In this document: piece by piece, positions 11,351-27,204 of the stretch
Layout of the letters: each line of letters starts with the position of its first letter
How positions within the stretch are numbered: position 1 is the stretch's first letter
Assembly: GCF_032854445.1 (NCBI RefSeq)
Contig: NC_088304.1
Span: 36,476,108 to 36,540,107, forward strand
Direction of reading: 5' to 3'
Source of the DNA: Liolophura sinensis
Lineage: Eukaryota > Mollusca > Polyplacophora > Chitonida > Chitonidae
DNA length: 64,000 nt
The notes under the pieces: generated by a model
The model's input: only the letters and a program-made list of their open reading frames with translations
What the model was told of the DNA's origin: nothing
Databases searched by the model: none
Made by a program: the position numbers and the translations under genes

Positions 11351-12774
11351 CTTACTACTATATTATGTAATTTCAGCTGTAGAAATGCTGTTGACGGAAA
11401 TGATTACATAACGGACACACTGTCCAACTATAAAGCCCTGTGGACGACTGTTTATAAATGTGGCGATACTAGAACACGTGATGAGTCTACATCAATGCAT
11501 GTACACAGCCGATCCTGTTATGTACCTCTGATAACCCTTCTGAGATAGTACATTACCATTTCCCGCCATTAATTAGAAAGAAAAGATGTCCGTATACACG
11601 AAAGTTAACTGAGTAATCGTCTAGGACGTACCTCGATCCTCCAGGTCCGTCTTATTCCTCATGGTTTCTTCGCTTGGTCATGGTAACAAATCCTCCATTT
11701 CACATCTCCACAGGTAAAATTCCTTTTAGATCTGTGTCAGTACTTGACTAATACCACTGAAAGGTAGCGCCACTAAATGCAGTTTTTTGACACCTACAAG
11801 TCAGTGTGTATATCACGGCATGTGTCTTAGGCACGGACCTGGCCCTAACAAAAGGCCCATGGATGTGAAATGACTCTGTACTATACAACGTTAGGCCAGG
11901 TGTGTTAGAAAGACTGTCAGTCCTACAGGAAATGCTGAAGTGAAGAGGAACTAAATTACAATAGGTAAAAGTGAAATAGGACATTCCCACCATATCTAGC
12001 TTACAGACATTGTTCTAAATGAACAGCTTTACCTGTCAGCCCGTCACGGGCCATCAGTTCCATTGAGCTCAGGTATTGCTTCCATTCTGTGCTTCAGTTA
12101 AGCAGGTACATAGAAAACAGACAATAAAAGTTGTTTGAGCTTACGGACTCACAAAACGCATACACATACATTCAGATGCCTAGCCAAAGGAAAAATGGGA
12201 CAAAAACTGTTGAATAAAGAGACAAGCCTTACAGGTTATGCCAAGACATTTTAAGTATCCTTTAAGTGTTAAGTATGAAATATATTCTTTATCATTATTT
12301 TGAAACTGCATTGTGATTTGTTTTATATATATTCTTTCCAACATGTATATATGAGGGCAACAAAGTCCATCCAGGATTTTAGTTGGTGACGTCATTTGGA
12401 GAGAAAATCTTAATCTAGGCAGTTCAAGCTATTCAAGCAAATATAGGTCACAAATATAGGTCACACCAGTTCGAGCCTGACACTTGAATGCAGTCATTAC
12501 AACAACAACATTAATGTCGACATTCAGTTACAAGAAGGGTAGACGGATTATAAACTTAAATAATACTTCTATTACAACTAAGAGATGCTGCTAGATAGGC
12601 CTATGCTTTTTTATTTTTATTTTTTTTATTTTCTTTATTTTTTGGTATGTTTTTTATATTTTCTGGTTACATAGGTTTCAATGAAAGGCTGTTAAAATAA
12701 GTGCTTTCGAAACTCGATGGGCCTACCCGTGCCCGGATGTATACAAAGGAATGGACCTCGAGTTTGAACAAAGT

Positions 12775-12885
12775 GTGGATGATCGTGGACTCCCCCCGTG
12801 CTCTGTTATGTGTCCTCCCGCCATAACACTAGTTCTGTGAGATAGTGACATATTCCTGTATATGGCGTGAAACTAACTAACTATT
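12775..12885 (+). repeat. SINE family 1, strongly degraded copy
   Basis: 'tcctcccgccataacac', 'gtgacatattcctgtatatggcgtgaaac' and an A/T-rich tail retain the order of the SINE 3' half. Confidence 0.45.
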
Positions 12886-13137
12886 TAAAATAAGTAACGA
12901 ACAATAGACGATCATTATTTAGTTGGTTTTCTCTCTATATCAAATTATTTACTTTCAGGGGACATTCTAGTAATTGTTGTATAAAGTTAACAGCTCAGAG
13001 GATACGCAAGGAGTTACGTAAAAAAAATTAACATTTTAACAATTCTAGCGACACCAGCTTACGCCCGCCCTATCCTTCAATATAGCAGAATGTGTGGTTC
13101 AAAACGGTCTGTTTGTGTGCAGTGCTATTGCAGGATT

Positions 13138-13240
13138 ATATTTATTTATTTGATTGGCCAGCATTATGGTGGGAAAGAAAACCGGGCAGCGCCCGAGGAA
13201 ACTCACGACCATCCGCAGGTTGCTGGCCAGGTTTATAAGG
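13138..13240 (-). repeat. SINE family 1, copy with internal deletion
   Basis: (TTTA)n is followed at once by 'gattggccagcattatggtggg'. The 'gttttacgccgtactcaag' block is missing. The copy then continues 'cacgaccatccgcaggttgctgg'. Confidence 0.7.
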
Positions 13241-13856
13241 TACATGTACTGGCCGCATGAATGTGGCTCAACTGATCTAACGATGTGCTGACGTACCAAA
13301 AGGTACTGACCCTTACTGCCGAGTATGGGAAAGTACATGACCATTACGTTTAGGCCTAAAGAATCAACGAGTGTTAATTTTGAGTGTTAAAAAAAACCGT
13401 GGGTCCAGCAAAAAGTGAAAGAAATATAACATCACTGCTTTTCGTCCCACCAGACTCTAAAACTATCAGGCCTTTTTTAGATGGATTAGATCCAATGCTT
13501 TAGAAACATGGTAAATTTGAAAGGAAGCTTTCTTGGGGCATTTCTCGCTTGAATTTACGTAATACACCCAATCGTAAAAAACGTCATACTTGTAGCAACC
13601 CTCTCAAAGTTTGACAGAGTCACTTAAAGCGATACGGTCGCCGACATCTTAGGTATTTTGGCGTTATTACAGAATGACATGAGTATCCAGTATTTTTTGT
13701 CAAGAAGTAAAAGTTACAAGGTTTTCGTTAATCCCACCTCCAGCATTGTACGTTAAGTGAATGTTTAAAAACAACAAAAAAAAACCCTGAAAACTGGAAA
13801 GTCTGCAGAATATTTAAATGAGGCGCTGTAAATTCAGCAAACTGGAAATGGAGCAA

Positions 13857-13870
13857 GTTCACATGTGAAC
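13857..13870. promoter_or_regulatory. Perfect 14-bp palindrome just before a small ORF
   Basis: GTTCACATGTGAAC is its own reverse complement. It contains the E-box CACATGTG and ends four bases before the ATG at 13875. Any binding protein is a guess. bHLH factors would be the obvious class. Confidence 0.35.
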
Positions 13871-13874
13871 AAAC

Positions 13875-14009
13875 ATGGCTGATTACACGCGTAAAAGAAG
13901 GACTTTCGGCTCGCTCGTGACAAGATCGGCCAAAAAGAGGCGTAAAAAAGAGCTTGAAGAGTTAACAGCTTACTTGATGGACAACCGCTTTAGACCTTAT
14001 TATAAGTAG
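13875..14009 (+). CDS. Candidate small ORF, 44-aa basic peptide
   Basis: This frame is too short for usual ORF cutoffs. The start has a good animal context (A at -3, G at +4: AAACATGG). The peptide begins MADYTRKRRTFGSLVTRSAK, has a lysine/arginine cluster (AKKRRKK) like a nuclear-localisation signal at about residues 19-25, then a short predicted helix (ELEELTAYLMD), and ends FRPYYK. No donor site is visible before the stop, so it would be complete or single-exon. I do not recognise the family. It could be a genuine short protein, a relic exon or part of a mobile element, since a transposon-like element starts 88 bp downstream. Confidence 0.3.
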   Translation: MADYTRKRRTFGSLVTRSAKKRRKKELEELTAYLMDNRFRPYYK

Positions 14010-14096
14010 CATTTTAGCCAAGCTTCCTCTTTCTATTGCATGGCATTTATGGTACAGTATGTATATCTTCGGTATAATACATAAATGGAGCAATAT

Positions 14097-15528
14097 CAGG
14101 GGCGTAGGAGGCAATTTCAAAGTTGGGGGGAGGGCAAGAGTCCCAGCAAAAATGGCGAGGGTGCAGGGGCCACCAAGGCCCCGAAAGCTCTGAGGGAGCT
14201 ATATGGCCTCAGAGGCTTGCCGTATCTTAGATAAGCCGAATGGGGTGTTTTTTTTTTACTATTTAAGCCTGCCCGAAAGAATTGAAATATACGTTTAGCT
14301 CAATTGGTGACACTTTTACCTGGAGAACCACGGGTAAACAAAGAACATTGTAACAATTTATCCAGAATTCAACATTAAATTTATACACGTCGGAGGAAAG
14401 ATTGGTGTAGATTGACGTATGGAGGAGAATCCGTGGGGGAAAAAACATCCATGTTTTTACTGGGCCTTGGTGGTAACTTTGAAGGCCTATTCGCGCTGGT
14501 TTGCTTTCGATTGAATTCAGTGTCATTCACATGTATACATACACTTTTTGATCAGGCCTTTGGCTCAGAAAAAAGGCGTGCGTCTGATTTAGGGGAAGTG
14601 TCAGTAACGCGCCAAAGTCGGTGGTTACAACGGTTACTTATCTTTCCTTCACTGATGAATCTAGCAACCAGTCTAAGTGAAATGATCTTGGTATGACGAT
14701 AAACGATAATGAAATACATAACTCAACACCGATGAGTGCATATATTGCACAAATATATTAATTATTCGCTTTTTGGGCTGAATAGAACTGCAACGTCATC
14801 GCATTGAAAAAGTCAATAAATTAGAAAAAAGCGTGTGTTTGGAGACAAATGAGTCCACTTTTTTGTCAGATTTACACTGTAGACACTTCGTGACACTATA
14901 TTTTGTGATCTGGAAAAGCAAATTTTGGAGAAATAATCAAAATTCACAACCTTACAACAATTGCAAGCCATGATTGCATGGATGCAGAAAATACAAAGCC
15001 GACGTTGCAGAAAAAAGTTATTAAAAAAGGCCTTTACTTCTGTACACGTGGCATGATTATTTGTACTTTAAAAACCACCTACGCTAAGTAACTCTCATAA
15101 AAAGAAAGCAAAACAATAACATGGAACTATATGTCAAACTCCATGAAAAATATCTAGGTGGTTGGATTTATTTAAAAGTCGACGAAGTTTGTCAGGGGGA
15201 TCCATTTCAATCGACTGACGAGTCTCATCTAAGGGAGTTATCTCATAAACATATATAAATACGTAGGCCCAAGGACAGGACAAAAAATCACGCAGGCCCT
15301 TTATTATTAGTAATGTGCACTGAAAAATTGCGGTTTACCCATGTTTAGTTTACGGAGAAAATATATATGCAATAGTGTGATGTTTTGTTAAGGGGCCTGT
15401 TTATGTTACAAATATATATAATTTCCGGAACCTGAAAAGTGGTGGTGGTGGTGGGAGGGGGGGGGGGGGGGGGGGGGGGTGGGCAAGAAAATAAGACCCC
15501 CCCCCCCTCCCCGCTTCGTACGCCCCTG
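14097..15528. mobile_element. Candidate DNA transposon, CAGGGGCGTA ends, 1.43 kb
   Basis: The left end reads CAGGGGCGTAGGAGGC and the right end, read inward on the other strand, CAGGGGCGTACGAAGC. AATAT directly abuts both ends (14092-14096 and 15529-15533), consistent with a 5-bp target duplication. The interior has no open frame resembling a transposase, so it is non-autonomous or decayed. It contains G- and C-tracts at about 15440-15510. The superfamily is unresolved. The ends resemble hAT-like CAG termini, but a 5-bp duplication is not typical of hAT. Confidence 0.6.
15431..15510. repeat. Low-complexity GGT/poly-G and poly-C tracts
   Basis: (GGT)n grades into a run of about 20 G, followed 20 bp later by a run of C. 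The two tracts could pair with each other. The apparent poly-Pro frame on the minus strand is an artefact of this. Confidence 0.9.
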
Positions 15529-17230
15529 AATATCGATTGGGTAGGAAATCTTGACATGATTGTTTTGACCGGAACTACAGAACGCTGCACATATGTTTCG
15601 AGCCCTTCACGTTGAATATTAATGAGGCACAATGACACGCCCTCTTTGTGTTGAAATCGCATAACGGCAGGGCTTCTCCGGGCTCGTAAAAGCTACATAC
15701 TCAATGAATATTTTTTTATTTCAACACGAGTGATTTAGTTTATGGACGAACTTCAAAACTTCGTTTAAAGACATTTCTGATTTTGAATAGACCGTTTTTT
15801 TTGGGGGGGGCGGGGGGCAGAGAATTTTCCCGCTCTAATATTTCATGTTCCCGCAATAGCGTTTTGCGCAGTATTATGGTCAATGAAAGCTACTTGTCTG
15901 AACGTTACAAGTGTCTAAGTTTGACAGTAACTTGCCAGACGTCGATGATTTATCACTGACATTCTGGTTTCCTCTTCTCACAAAACTGAGCGCCACTGTA
16001 GTATAAATCAACAAGTCTTTATTGTGTCATTAAACAACAATCAAGTATTGAAATATAGGCTAAATCAAATTAATAGGCTTGTGACTAAGAGACACTGTTG
16101 TCCGAGGACCGATATAACGTTGAAAACAGGGTAGTGAGGCGGGTTTCAAGTTTGTATCTCTTTTCGAAAACCATATGTTATGACTGTGACCAAAGTTATA
16201 CCGGACGGGCAATCATGAAGGTACATCGGCTTCATTAGGAGCCCCTTTGTTTTGCTGTTTCAAGGACAGACAATCTTGAGCTGAGATTAGTAGAGTTGCC
16301 TCCCGTTATCTACTTTTGACAAGAATCTCAGTGTGCCCCAATTACGCTATAAAAAAAATGCACTCACTCCCCAAAAAAGATATACATAGATATAAATCGG
16401 TGAGATATCATCCTGTAATGATCCATATCCGCGGAAATAATCTTACAACAGTAATTGCTCTCACAAGCTACGCAATTAAATTACGCAGTATTTCTGAATG
16501 AACCGATAGTTTACACACAGGTGACACAGTGTATAACGGTATCGGATAATATCCTGTAATCTGTTTCTGTCAGTCAGTCGCCTATATTCAGTTGTCTGTG
16601 AAATGAGTCATACTCGCTACCAAAATTGTCTTTAGTGACACGTAACACCACAAGCTCTACAAATTGCTATATGTATACGTCTATATCATTGCAAGGAGAA
16701 TGCAGCTGGAATATTGCTGAACTCCATTAGGCCATTATCCAGCTCTAAAACCACAGTGAAGTGAGATCACATACTACTACAAAAGATAAAAAAAAATTCA
16801 TTTCTGAAAGGTATAGTACACTAAAACGTGCGAACAGTTTCAAATATGGCTGTGTCAGAAACAGGGTTTAAATTCCCCTGATAGCGGTTTTAGGTGTGGT
16901 GTCGCTCTCCATCGAAACACATTGATCTCTGCCCAATATCCATCATGCCACTGGTTTTTGAATGATTATGACCTCACCCGAGGTAATGAGTTCTTGCCGC
17001 GGGAACCGAGCTTATGCAGTTCAGCATTATGAATTAGAAAAAGAGTTCGAGCTTCATTTAATGTGCAGGAAGACTGGAATGCCAACATATCCATGTGTAG
17101 AGCGTTTGTTGATATGTGTCACTAACTAAAATACAATTCTGGTGGCGAGTATGGCTGATTTTACAGCTAGTTGAATATTGAACGCCAAAGATAAGAGGAA
17201 TACACCGAGCAACAAGTTGTAAGCATCATA
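15529..17230. other. Gene-free interval
   Basis: AT-rich DNA with a poly-G run at about 15799-15817. No exon-like segment or clear element was recognised. 'gctggaatattgctgaac' near 16704 hints at an old dispersed repeat, but nothing else supports this. Confidence 0.4.
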
Positions 17231-17234
17231 TGTA

Positions 17235-17560
17235 ACTGACTAGTGTGGTGTCTTCGACTTGGCATTCCAGTCAGGCAGCACTGTAGACTACCGCAGTGTA
17301 ATAAAATCGCGCACCGTAATAATTATTACGCTGCTGGTAGCACTTGCCAATCTGGACTATATTGGACTGAAATTTGGACAGTTTCCAATTTCAAAACCAT
17401 ATTTATAAACAACCCATCCGTGGATTGACTCCCGGATGCCTGTAGTAAAATATGTATATGTTATTATATATGTTATATTATCCCTGTGTACATTTGTATG
17501 CTTGTGTATGCGCCCTGCCACAAGAAGACTCAGTATATGTACAGCCCCCCTAAAGAACCA
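17235..17560 (+). repeat. SINE family 2, probable degraded 3' part
   Basis: 'ggtgtcttcgacttggcat..' and 'gccacaagaagactcagtatat' resemble the 3' part of the copy at 19868-20140 ('gtgtctttggaatgat', 'gccacaagaacactcagtatat'). The copy is interrupted by unrelated sequence. Confidence 0.4.
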
Positions 17561-17573
17561 TTTTCTTTATCTG

Positions 17574-17665
17574 TATGACTGACTGACTGACTGTCTGACT
17601 GACAGACTGACAGACTGACAGACAGATATACATACACACATACATACAGACAGACAGACAGACCA
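17574..17665 (+). repeat. (GACT)n/(CAGA)n simple repeat
   Basis: GACT repeats grade into CAGACTGA and CAGA repeats around a CATACACA core. It probably grew from the tail of the SINE just before it. Confidence 0.9.
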
Positions 17666-19867
17666 GACATACCAGACATACTTACCAGACAAATTGATGT
17701 GAAGCCGCGGCGGAATCACCAGAGGCTTGGTGATAGTGTGAGACCTTACTGGTCAAGAGTTTGTGATCTACATCAAAGACCAACACCATAGACGACCGAA
17801 CCAGCCAGAGCCCGGTCTATGTGTAATGTTAACTCATGTCATTCCTACATACTATGTGATAATGTTACATTACACCGTAAGACGTGGTATTCTCATGATG
17901 TAAGAATTGTTACATAATGGTGTTTTATTACACTACGGGTGTCTACCGACAATGGGATCGACCTGTTTAAAACAGGTGTCCGTCGTAATAAGATTAAATA
18001 TTTTTGAAAACAACGTTAAGAGAGTGTTGAACACGAAAGGGTATTTTTCATACTCCTGTTTGAACGAAACTGTCTCAACGTGAGACCAGTTTCTCTGTTT
18101 CAGGCAACAAAAATTGAAAATAGTCTGGACGGGGCTGTACGTTAAGTAAGAAATGTTTTCTTGGGTCGGAAAATGTTTTGCACACATCAATTTGCTATTA
18201 AATGTATATTTTAAACGTTTGCTGCTACTATATTGTCAAACTGAAAGAAAAAGTTTTATAGTTAATATAAGGTCAATTTTTTCAGCCTACGTAATCACAA
18301 CAAATGCTATGGTGAAGTGGTGCATTATGTCTTCACCATATACGAGCATAGACCTACAAGCATCTGTAGTGCTTTGTGTGTTGTCTTCGCCACTCGCTTA
18401 CTTCGCATATACCTAAGTGTAATAATTCGATAGTATGCCAGTATTATAAACCTGAATCAGGTGTTTGGGAGGTCATTTTTGTAGATCTACTCAATTTGCC
18501 TTGGTAAAGTATTTAGGCCTGCAGTCCTATATCACAATATACAGGAAAATGAAGTATATAGGGTTTTGTATAGTGTCCAAGCGAAGCACAAAGTGAAAAT
18601 ATAATATTTCCTCACTGGAGAGAAATATTAGTTAATATATGGTATAAGATATGGTTAAACAGAAGCAAATGAAGATAAAATTTGCCTTTTCCTAAACATT
18701 GTCAGGCGTTATTTATTTATATAACACGATTCATTTATCCCCAGGAGTCAGTGTACCTGAAGGCTTTTACAAAGCTTGTACTGTTTTCCTTTATGTACAT
18801 AAAAATCAAGGAGATTTCCATAAATTCACCTGAATAGATTTAGGTTTGTGTTTTGCCTTAATTGACAATCTGATTATCTTGGGGAAAGTGGTTGGCTGGA
18901 GACTGCTTACATCTCGATATCACATAACAAACACTAAGGTCATATCAGTCAGTTATTCAGTATGTCTACGAACTGTATCCAGAAGCTGAACGAGGGAGTT
19001 AGATGGGTCTTGTCCAATATCTAATTACAGGGAATGAGTTGAAGAAAATTTCTCACAATTGTCCCATGAGTTTTGAGGAATAATTTATGAGTTCATCATT
19101 AGCACTCTCTGGGAACGGTTGGAACAGCCACTAGGGAACAGGTTAATATTACTTAAGTAACGCGAGAAAGATCGACACATGTTGTCCAAATGCCGGAGAA
19201 AATATAGCCTCTTATCCAATATGTCTCCTCAACTCGGCCATCATTTCAACAGCGGCAACATAAGACTTGACGATATCAGAAGGCCGCGTAATACAATCCA
19301 GGGGTTTGTAAAATTACGCCGATAAGGTGTGACCTCTGTCAAGTCCCATCAGAAAAGGTCAACCGGAGCCCCTCCTTACGGGTTGGCATGCCCATGGATG
19401 GAAGATCAGCTTGAAAGCCTAACAAGCTCTGAGGGTAATTGTTTTTCAGCTTCACAGATTGGGACATAGAACATTTTCTGAACTCTCCAGTATGCGACTT
19501 ATTTCCGAGTGGTTCATTCTCTAACCTCTGAACTTCACCACGAGCCGAGTCTTGAATTTCCCCCAATAAAAGCACAATGTTAATTACGTCGCCGTAATGA
19601 CACCGGAAATAGCTGCCCTTCACGACACTTCAACATAATTTTTACAGTGGTCAGGGATTTTTTTTTGTCCAGTATTGTTTCAAAACGATTGAATCCGCGT
19701 TTAATTCGTAACACTCGGGAATATTTAACTCTTTACACGGCTTTAAGGCTTAAACCGGAGGAAACCGAGAAGAGAAATATGCATGTCACCTTCAAGGTTG
19801 GGGAGAGAGCGCACCTTTATCGGCCCATGAGAAAAACCACTATACTAATCGCCTGATATTTTTCTGT
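17666..19867. other. Gene-free interval
   Basis: AT-rich sequence without recognised exons, RNA genes or named repeats. Open frames here are short and lack splice or codon-use support. Confidence 0.4.
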
Positions 19868-20140
19868 AGACAGACCTAGTGGTTAGAGCGTCCGTCTCGA
19901 CGTCGGGAGACCGGGGACCAAACCCCGGTCGGGTGATACCAAAGTCTTTAAAAGTAATACTTGTTGTTGCCTCGCTTGGCACTCTGTACTGAGAGGATAG
20001 AGCAACTAAGCAGGAACCGGTGTCAGTATAATGTCAGTGGGTCGGGTGTCATGTCTGGTGTCTTTGGAATGATACTGCCGTTACGACAACACGTTAGCAA
20101 CATGGAGTCGCCCAGCCACAAGAACACTCAGTATATTAAC
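19868..20140 (+). repeat. SINE family 2 (tRNA-headed), near full length
   Basis: The head reads CTAGTGGTTAGAGCGTCCGT, a good box A, then 'cgggagaccggggaccaaaccccgg', a mutated box B, in tRNA spacing. It continues with 'cctcgcttggcactctgtactgagaggatagagc' and 'ggtgtcagtataatgtcagtgg', a body I recognise from molluscan SINEs. It is an element, not a functional tRNA gene, because box B has lost its TTCGA core. Confidence 0.65.
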
Positions 20141-20339
20141 ATACGCCTAATTACTTCTCGTCGTCATGTGACTGAAAATTTGACCTAAAAACCCACGCAT
20201 AAACATGTATTTTGTATGAATTTGAACTGCGTAATTTCCGTCAAGGAAGTGTGTCTTTTCATGAAGACATTGAGAAAAATAGATAATAATATTCAGGACG
20301 CTGGCGAAACTAGCAATTGTAATGGATTTCTTTGGAAGA

Positions 20340-20395
20340 AGACTATTCCCGATCACGATGGTCCGGAGTTCGAATCCAGCTTCGTCTACTGCCAT
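20340..20395 (+). repeat. Box-B-like tRNA-derived fragment
   Basis: 'ggtccggagttcgaatccagc' at about 20359-20379 carries a canonical GTTCGAATCC, but no box A is placed correctly upstream. It is probably a truncated SINE head. Confidence 0.3.
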
Positions 20396-21007
20396 TCCAC
20401 GTCAAGAGGGTTGCCTGGCACCTTTAAGATTCCCGGAGAATTTTTTCAGACTCTTCCAGTCCATCACCGACTTTGTGAACCTCATCACAGTGGTATAAGA
20501 CAAACATTTTAGCGTACGGCGTTAAGCACATAAATGCTGACGTAAATCAAAAGACTGTGATCAACATCACAAGTCCAATCAATATGGAAAGACAAGGAAA
20601 CATAGAGGATTTGATATTTTGGAATAATGTTTATTTCATGTTAAGGAGAATGGCACATACAAGGTATCAATCAATAAATCAGTCCTCTACTTTATTTTGT
20701 TTCATTTCATACCAGGTATAATGAAACAACTTCATCATGGCGTATATAGGAGAATTCCAGCAATATGAGAAAGTTATAACCTTAAAAAAAATGTGTCTCA
20801 AAGACATTCATTCAAACGCCATCATCCGGAATTTCCTAAATAGAATCCGGTGAGTACAGGCCTAAATACTAACGAAGTGTCCAGAAACTCTGGTGCTTTG
20901 GCTACTTCATAACTTTACTAGAGAATGGTCATGCATTGTGTTTAATAAAATCGCCACCGCTAGATAAATGATGTAATTAAAGCGCAAGTTAGATAAATAG
21001 CGTACTG

Positions 21008-21136
21008 TACGTGGGAAGGTCTGCAGCATGCGTTGTGGGTTTTCGGCGCTCTCCGCCCGGTCTCCTCCCTCCATAATGCTGGCAGCCGTCGTAAAAGCGA
21101 TATATCCTTGAGTAGGGCTTAAAACACCTAAAGAAA

Positions 21137-21171
<35 letters not shown>

Positions 21172-21172
21172 A
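21008..21172 (+). repeat. SINE family 1, 5'-truncated copy with long (TAAA)n tail
   Basis: 'gtacgtgggaaggtctgcag', 'cccggtctcctccctccataatgctggcagccgtcgta' and 'cttgagtagggcttaaaacacc' are followed by about nine copies of AAAT. The long clean tail suggests a relatively young insertion. Confidence 0.8.
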
Positions 21173-22848
21173 ATTTTTATATATTATCAATTGCTGACTG
21201 CTGTATTCTCTGCGGAATCCATTCCTATTTTTGTATTGATTTTCCGTGGTGCTAAAATATACCTACATGGTCTGAAATCGATGTAACGTGTTCTACAACA
21301 CTGAAGATTTTTATAACGTCAGATTTTGTTGCCAATTGCATAAAATTCCCACACGTTCCTTATGCTTCTTATAGTATAATTTTTCATCAACTCTTGCTAA
21401 TTACGCACGGAATACTCTACCGCAATGATTTGCCGTAAGGTATATATCTATAATATATCAGAGCCTCTTACAAAAAAAAAATCGTAAATCAAGTTTTGTA
21501 AATTTTATTTGTAAATCACGCTTATGTCCCTTAAAGAAACTGCCCTGAAAAACTAACAGGGAATTAATGTGTATATGCATAGTTCCATACAAAATCAAGT
21601 CTTCAGGCTGTGCAACTATAGTTTCTTTTAGTTTCCTTTGAGAGCGACGAAACACACCCTAGACACGAAATCTTGCCCACAAATAAATCTTGGTTACAAG
21701 GTACAGGCATATTGTTCTTTTCTTAACTTATATACACATACATTCTGTCTGGAAATCATTTGTCAGCGGTCATTATCTTCAACGCTTCACAGGTATACCT
21801 GCATTCTGCATAAGACTGCAGGCGTGTAGGAAAAACTGGCTAGCTGCTGATGCGTCCTGGTAACTTTACTGTTGGCTAATACTAACTGAAGTTATTTTGT
21901 CGCTCATATGACACTTGCTGCCCGTGCCTGGGGATCTGCTATGTGTCAGTGTACCTCACCACCTAGCATGACAACACTGCATGGTATTAATATGAGAGAT
22001 GAGGAAGGGGCACAAGTGAGGCTGCACGTATATATCTAATTACATCGTCAGGGTTAACGATACACGGACCTACAGCGAACTACCATCCCTAATTTCTGGC
22101 ACAGTTCCTTTCGGCAAAAAGTGCTGTACTAATTACTTTAGGAGGCTGACTACAGAGCTTTTCTCTGTTTATATCTCCAGGCCGGTTCTACCTTTCTAGC
22201 ACTTCGTAAATCCATATTGTCATAATTCTTTTCAGAAATGACACTGGGATACAACTTCACGTAGGGAAATGATTTATGCAAAATGCTACAGATGTAATTT
22301 ATGAAATTTTGTAAAACTGGTCCCATCATCAGGACAAATCAAAATAAACATATATCTTATTAAATTTGTAAACGCCTATATATGTATGTGTACGAATTTG
22401 TGTCAGTAATCGTTTAACGGTTTACTCAGAGAAATATTTTCCATATTTGGGCACTAAATATGACAATGCATGGCCAGATGAGAACCGAAGTGAGTAAAAA
22501 AAATCCTCTCTGAATGCACTGGAAAACAAAAACACTGACGTAGTTTCTAAAGTCCTACACTATTTTGCAGAAAATATCTTCAATTTACAGCACAGTTTGG
22601 AAGCAATGTTATGAAAACAGTACAATGCACACTTCATCAGAACAACCATCATTTAATCTCTTAGTCACGATCATTCAGTACACGTATAACGATTAACCTG
22701 CTTATATAGGGACCATACATGGGGAATGCATACATACATCGTCGACAAATTCTACAACCCGTCATCATAATATGACTGATATAATGTTAAAAGGAACCTA
22801 TCGTTATTTTTGAAGAGGGGTGGAAACAGACCTTTACGACCACTGCTA
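21173..22848. other. Gene-free interval
   Basis: AT-rich DNA with nothing recognisable. Short frames only. Confidence 0.4.
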
Positions 22849-22965
22849 TTTTCCTTGGTAACTCTTGCTTGTATTTTCCTTGGTAACTCTTGCTTGTATT
22901 TTCCTCGGTAACTTTTGCTTGTATTTTCCTTGGTAACTCTTGCTTGTATTTTCCTTGGTAACTCT
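22849..22965 (+). repeat. 25-bp tandem repeat, ~4.6 copies
   Basis: The unit TTTTCCTTGGTAACTCTTGC plus TTGTA repeats head to tail with very few substitutions (Ccttgg/Cctcgg and ctc/ttt). Confidence 0.9.
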
Positions 22966-23159
22966 ATAAATCGACTTTTAATCTACAATTCTCACAAGGC
23001 CATGCATGTGATGCGCACAATTCTATTTTCACTTGGTCATGAAAGCCACATTTTCTTGTATAACCATCATTTACTTATTTTAAACGAGCACACTTTGAAT
23101 TTACTAACCGAAAATATACCTCATTTACTTGCAAGCAGAATGACAAAGTATAAGCTATA

Positions 23160-26874
<3,715 letters not shown>

Positions 26875-27204
26875 AAATAATCCGTTAATTTTAACAGAAA
26901 GTATGTGGTCCCAGTGATACTAGAATGTATTTTGCTATTATGTCCTGTCAAATTCAACATATTATCCCTGTAGCCTAATTGAAACTTTTAATGTTGAATT
27001 AAAAGTATATATGTGTTATATTTAACAGAACAATCTGCTGCAATAACAAATGCATTCTAGCATCACCCAGACAACATACTTGTTAATTTATTTATTCATT
27101 TATTTATTCGGTTTATGTTTTACGCCGTACCAAAGCATATTTAAGTTATACGACGGCAAGTATGCACTATTTGTTAAAGTTAACTGATTAATTTTTTGAG
27201 TGTA
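26875..27204. mobile_element. MITE family 2, copy carrying a nested SINE
   Basis: The left end ACACTCAAAAAATAATCCGT (then TAATTTTAACAGAAAG) is inverted at the right end as ...TTAACTGATTAATTTTTTGAGTGT. Further in, 'gtgatactagaatg' and 'cattctagcatcac' also pair, so the inverted repeats are very long. TA flanks both ends. A SINE fragment interrupts the right arm (27087-27170). A second copy is at 38934-39188. Confidence 0.65.
27080..27177 (-). repeat. SINE family 1, truncated copy nested in a MITE, with target duplication
   Basis: TTGTTAA at 27080-27086 and 27171-27177 brackets a (TTTA)n tail and 'gttttacgccgtacc...acgacggc', a 5'-truncated SINE. The 7-bp duplication and truncation fit LINE-driven retrotransposition into an existing MITE. 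Confidence 0.7.

Larger units (their letters stand above)
9113..13874. other. Gene-free interval with few features
   Basis: This AT-rich sequence holds the dispersed repeat copies at 10425-10620 and 11214-11350 and two SINE fragments. A minus-strand GAG|GTACGT donor-like site lies near 11630, but every frame upstream of it is interrupted. If the 8568-9112 gene has 5' exons, some may be here, but none could be supported. Confidence 0.4.

Noticed and set aside
15345-15662. Minus-strand frame with poly-Pro/poly-Thr
   Set aside because: Encoded by the G-tract of a transposon-like element. Low complexity only.
19868-19940. Possible functional tRNA gene
   Set aside because: The A box is good, but the B box lacks TTCGA and the sequence runs into a SINE body. 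It is a SINE head.
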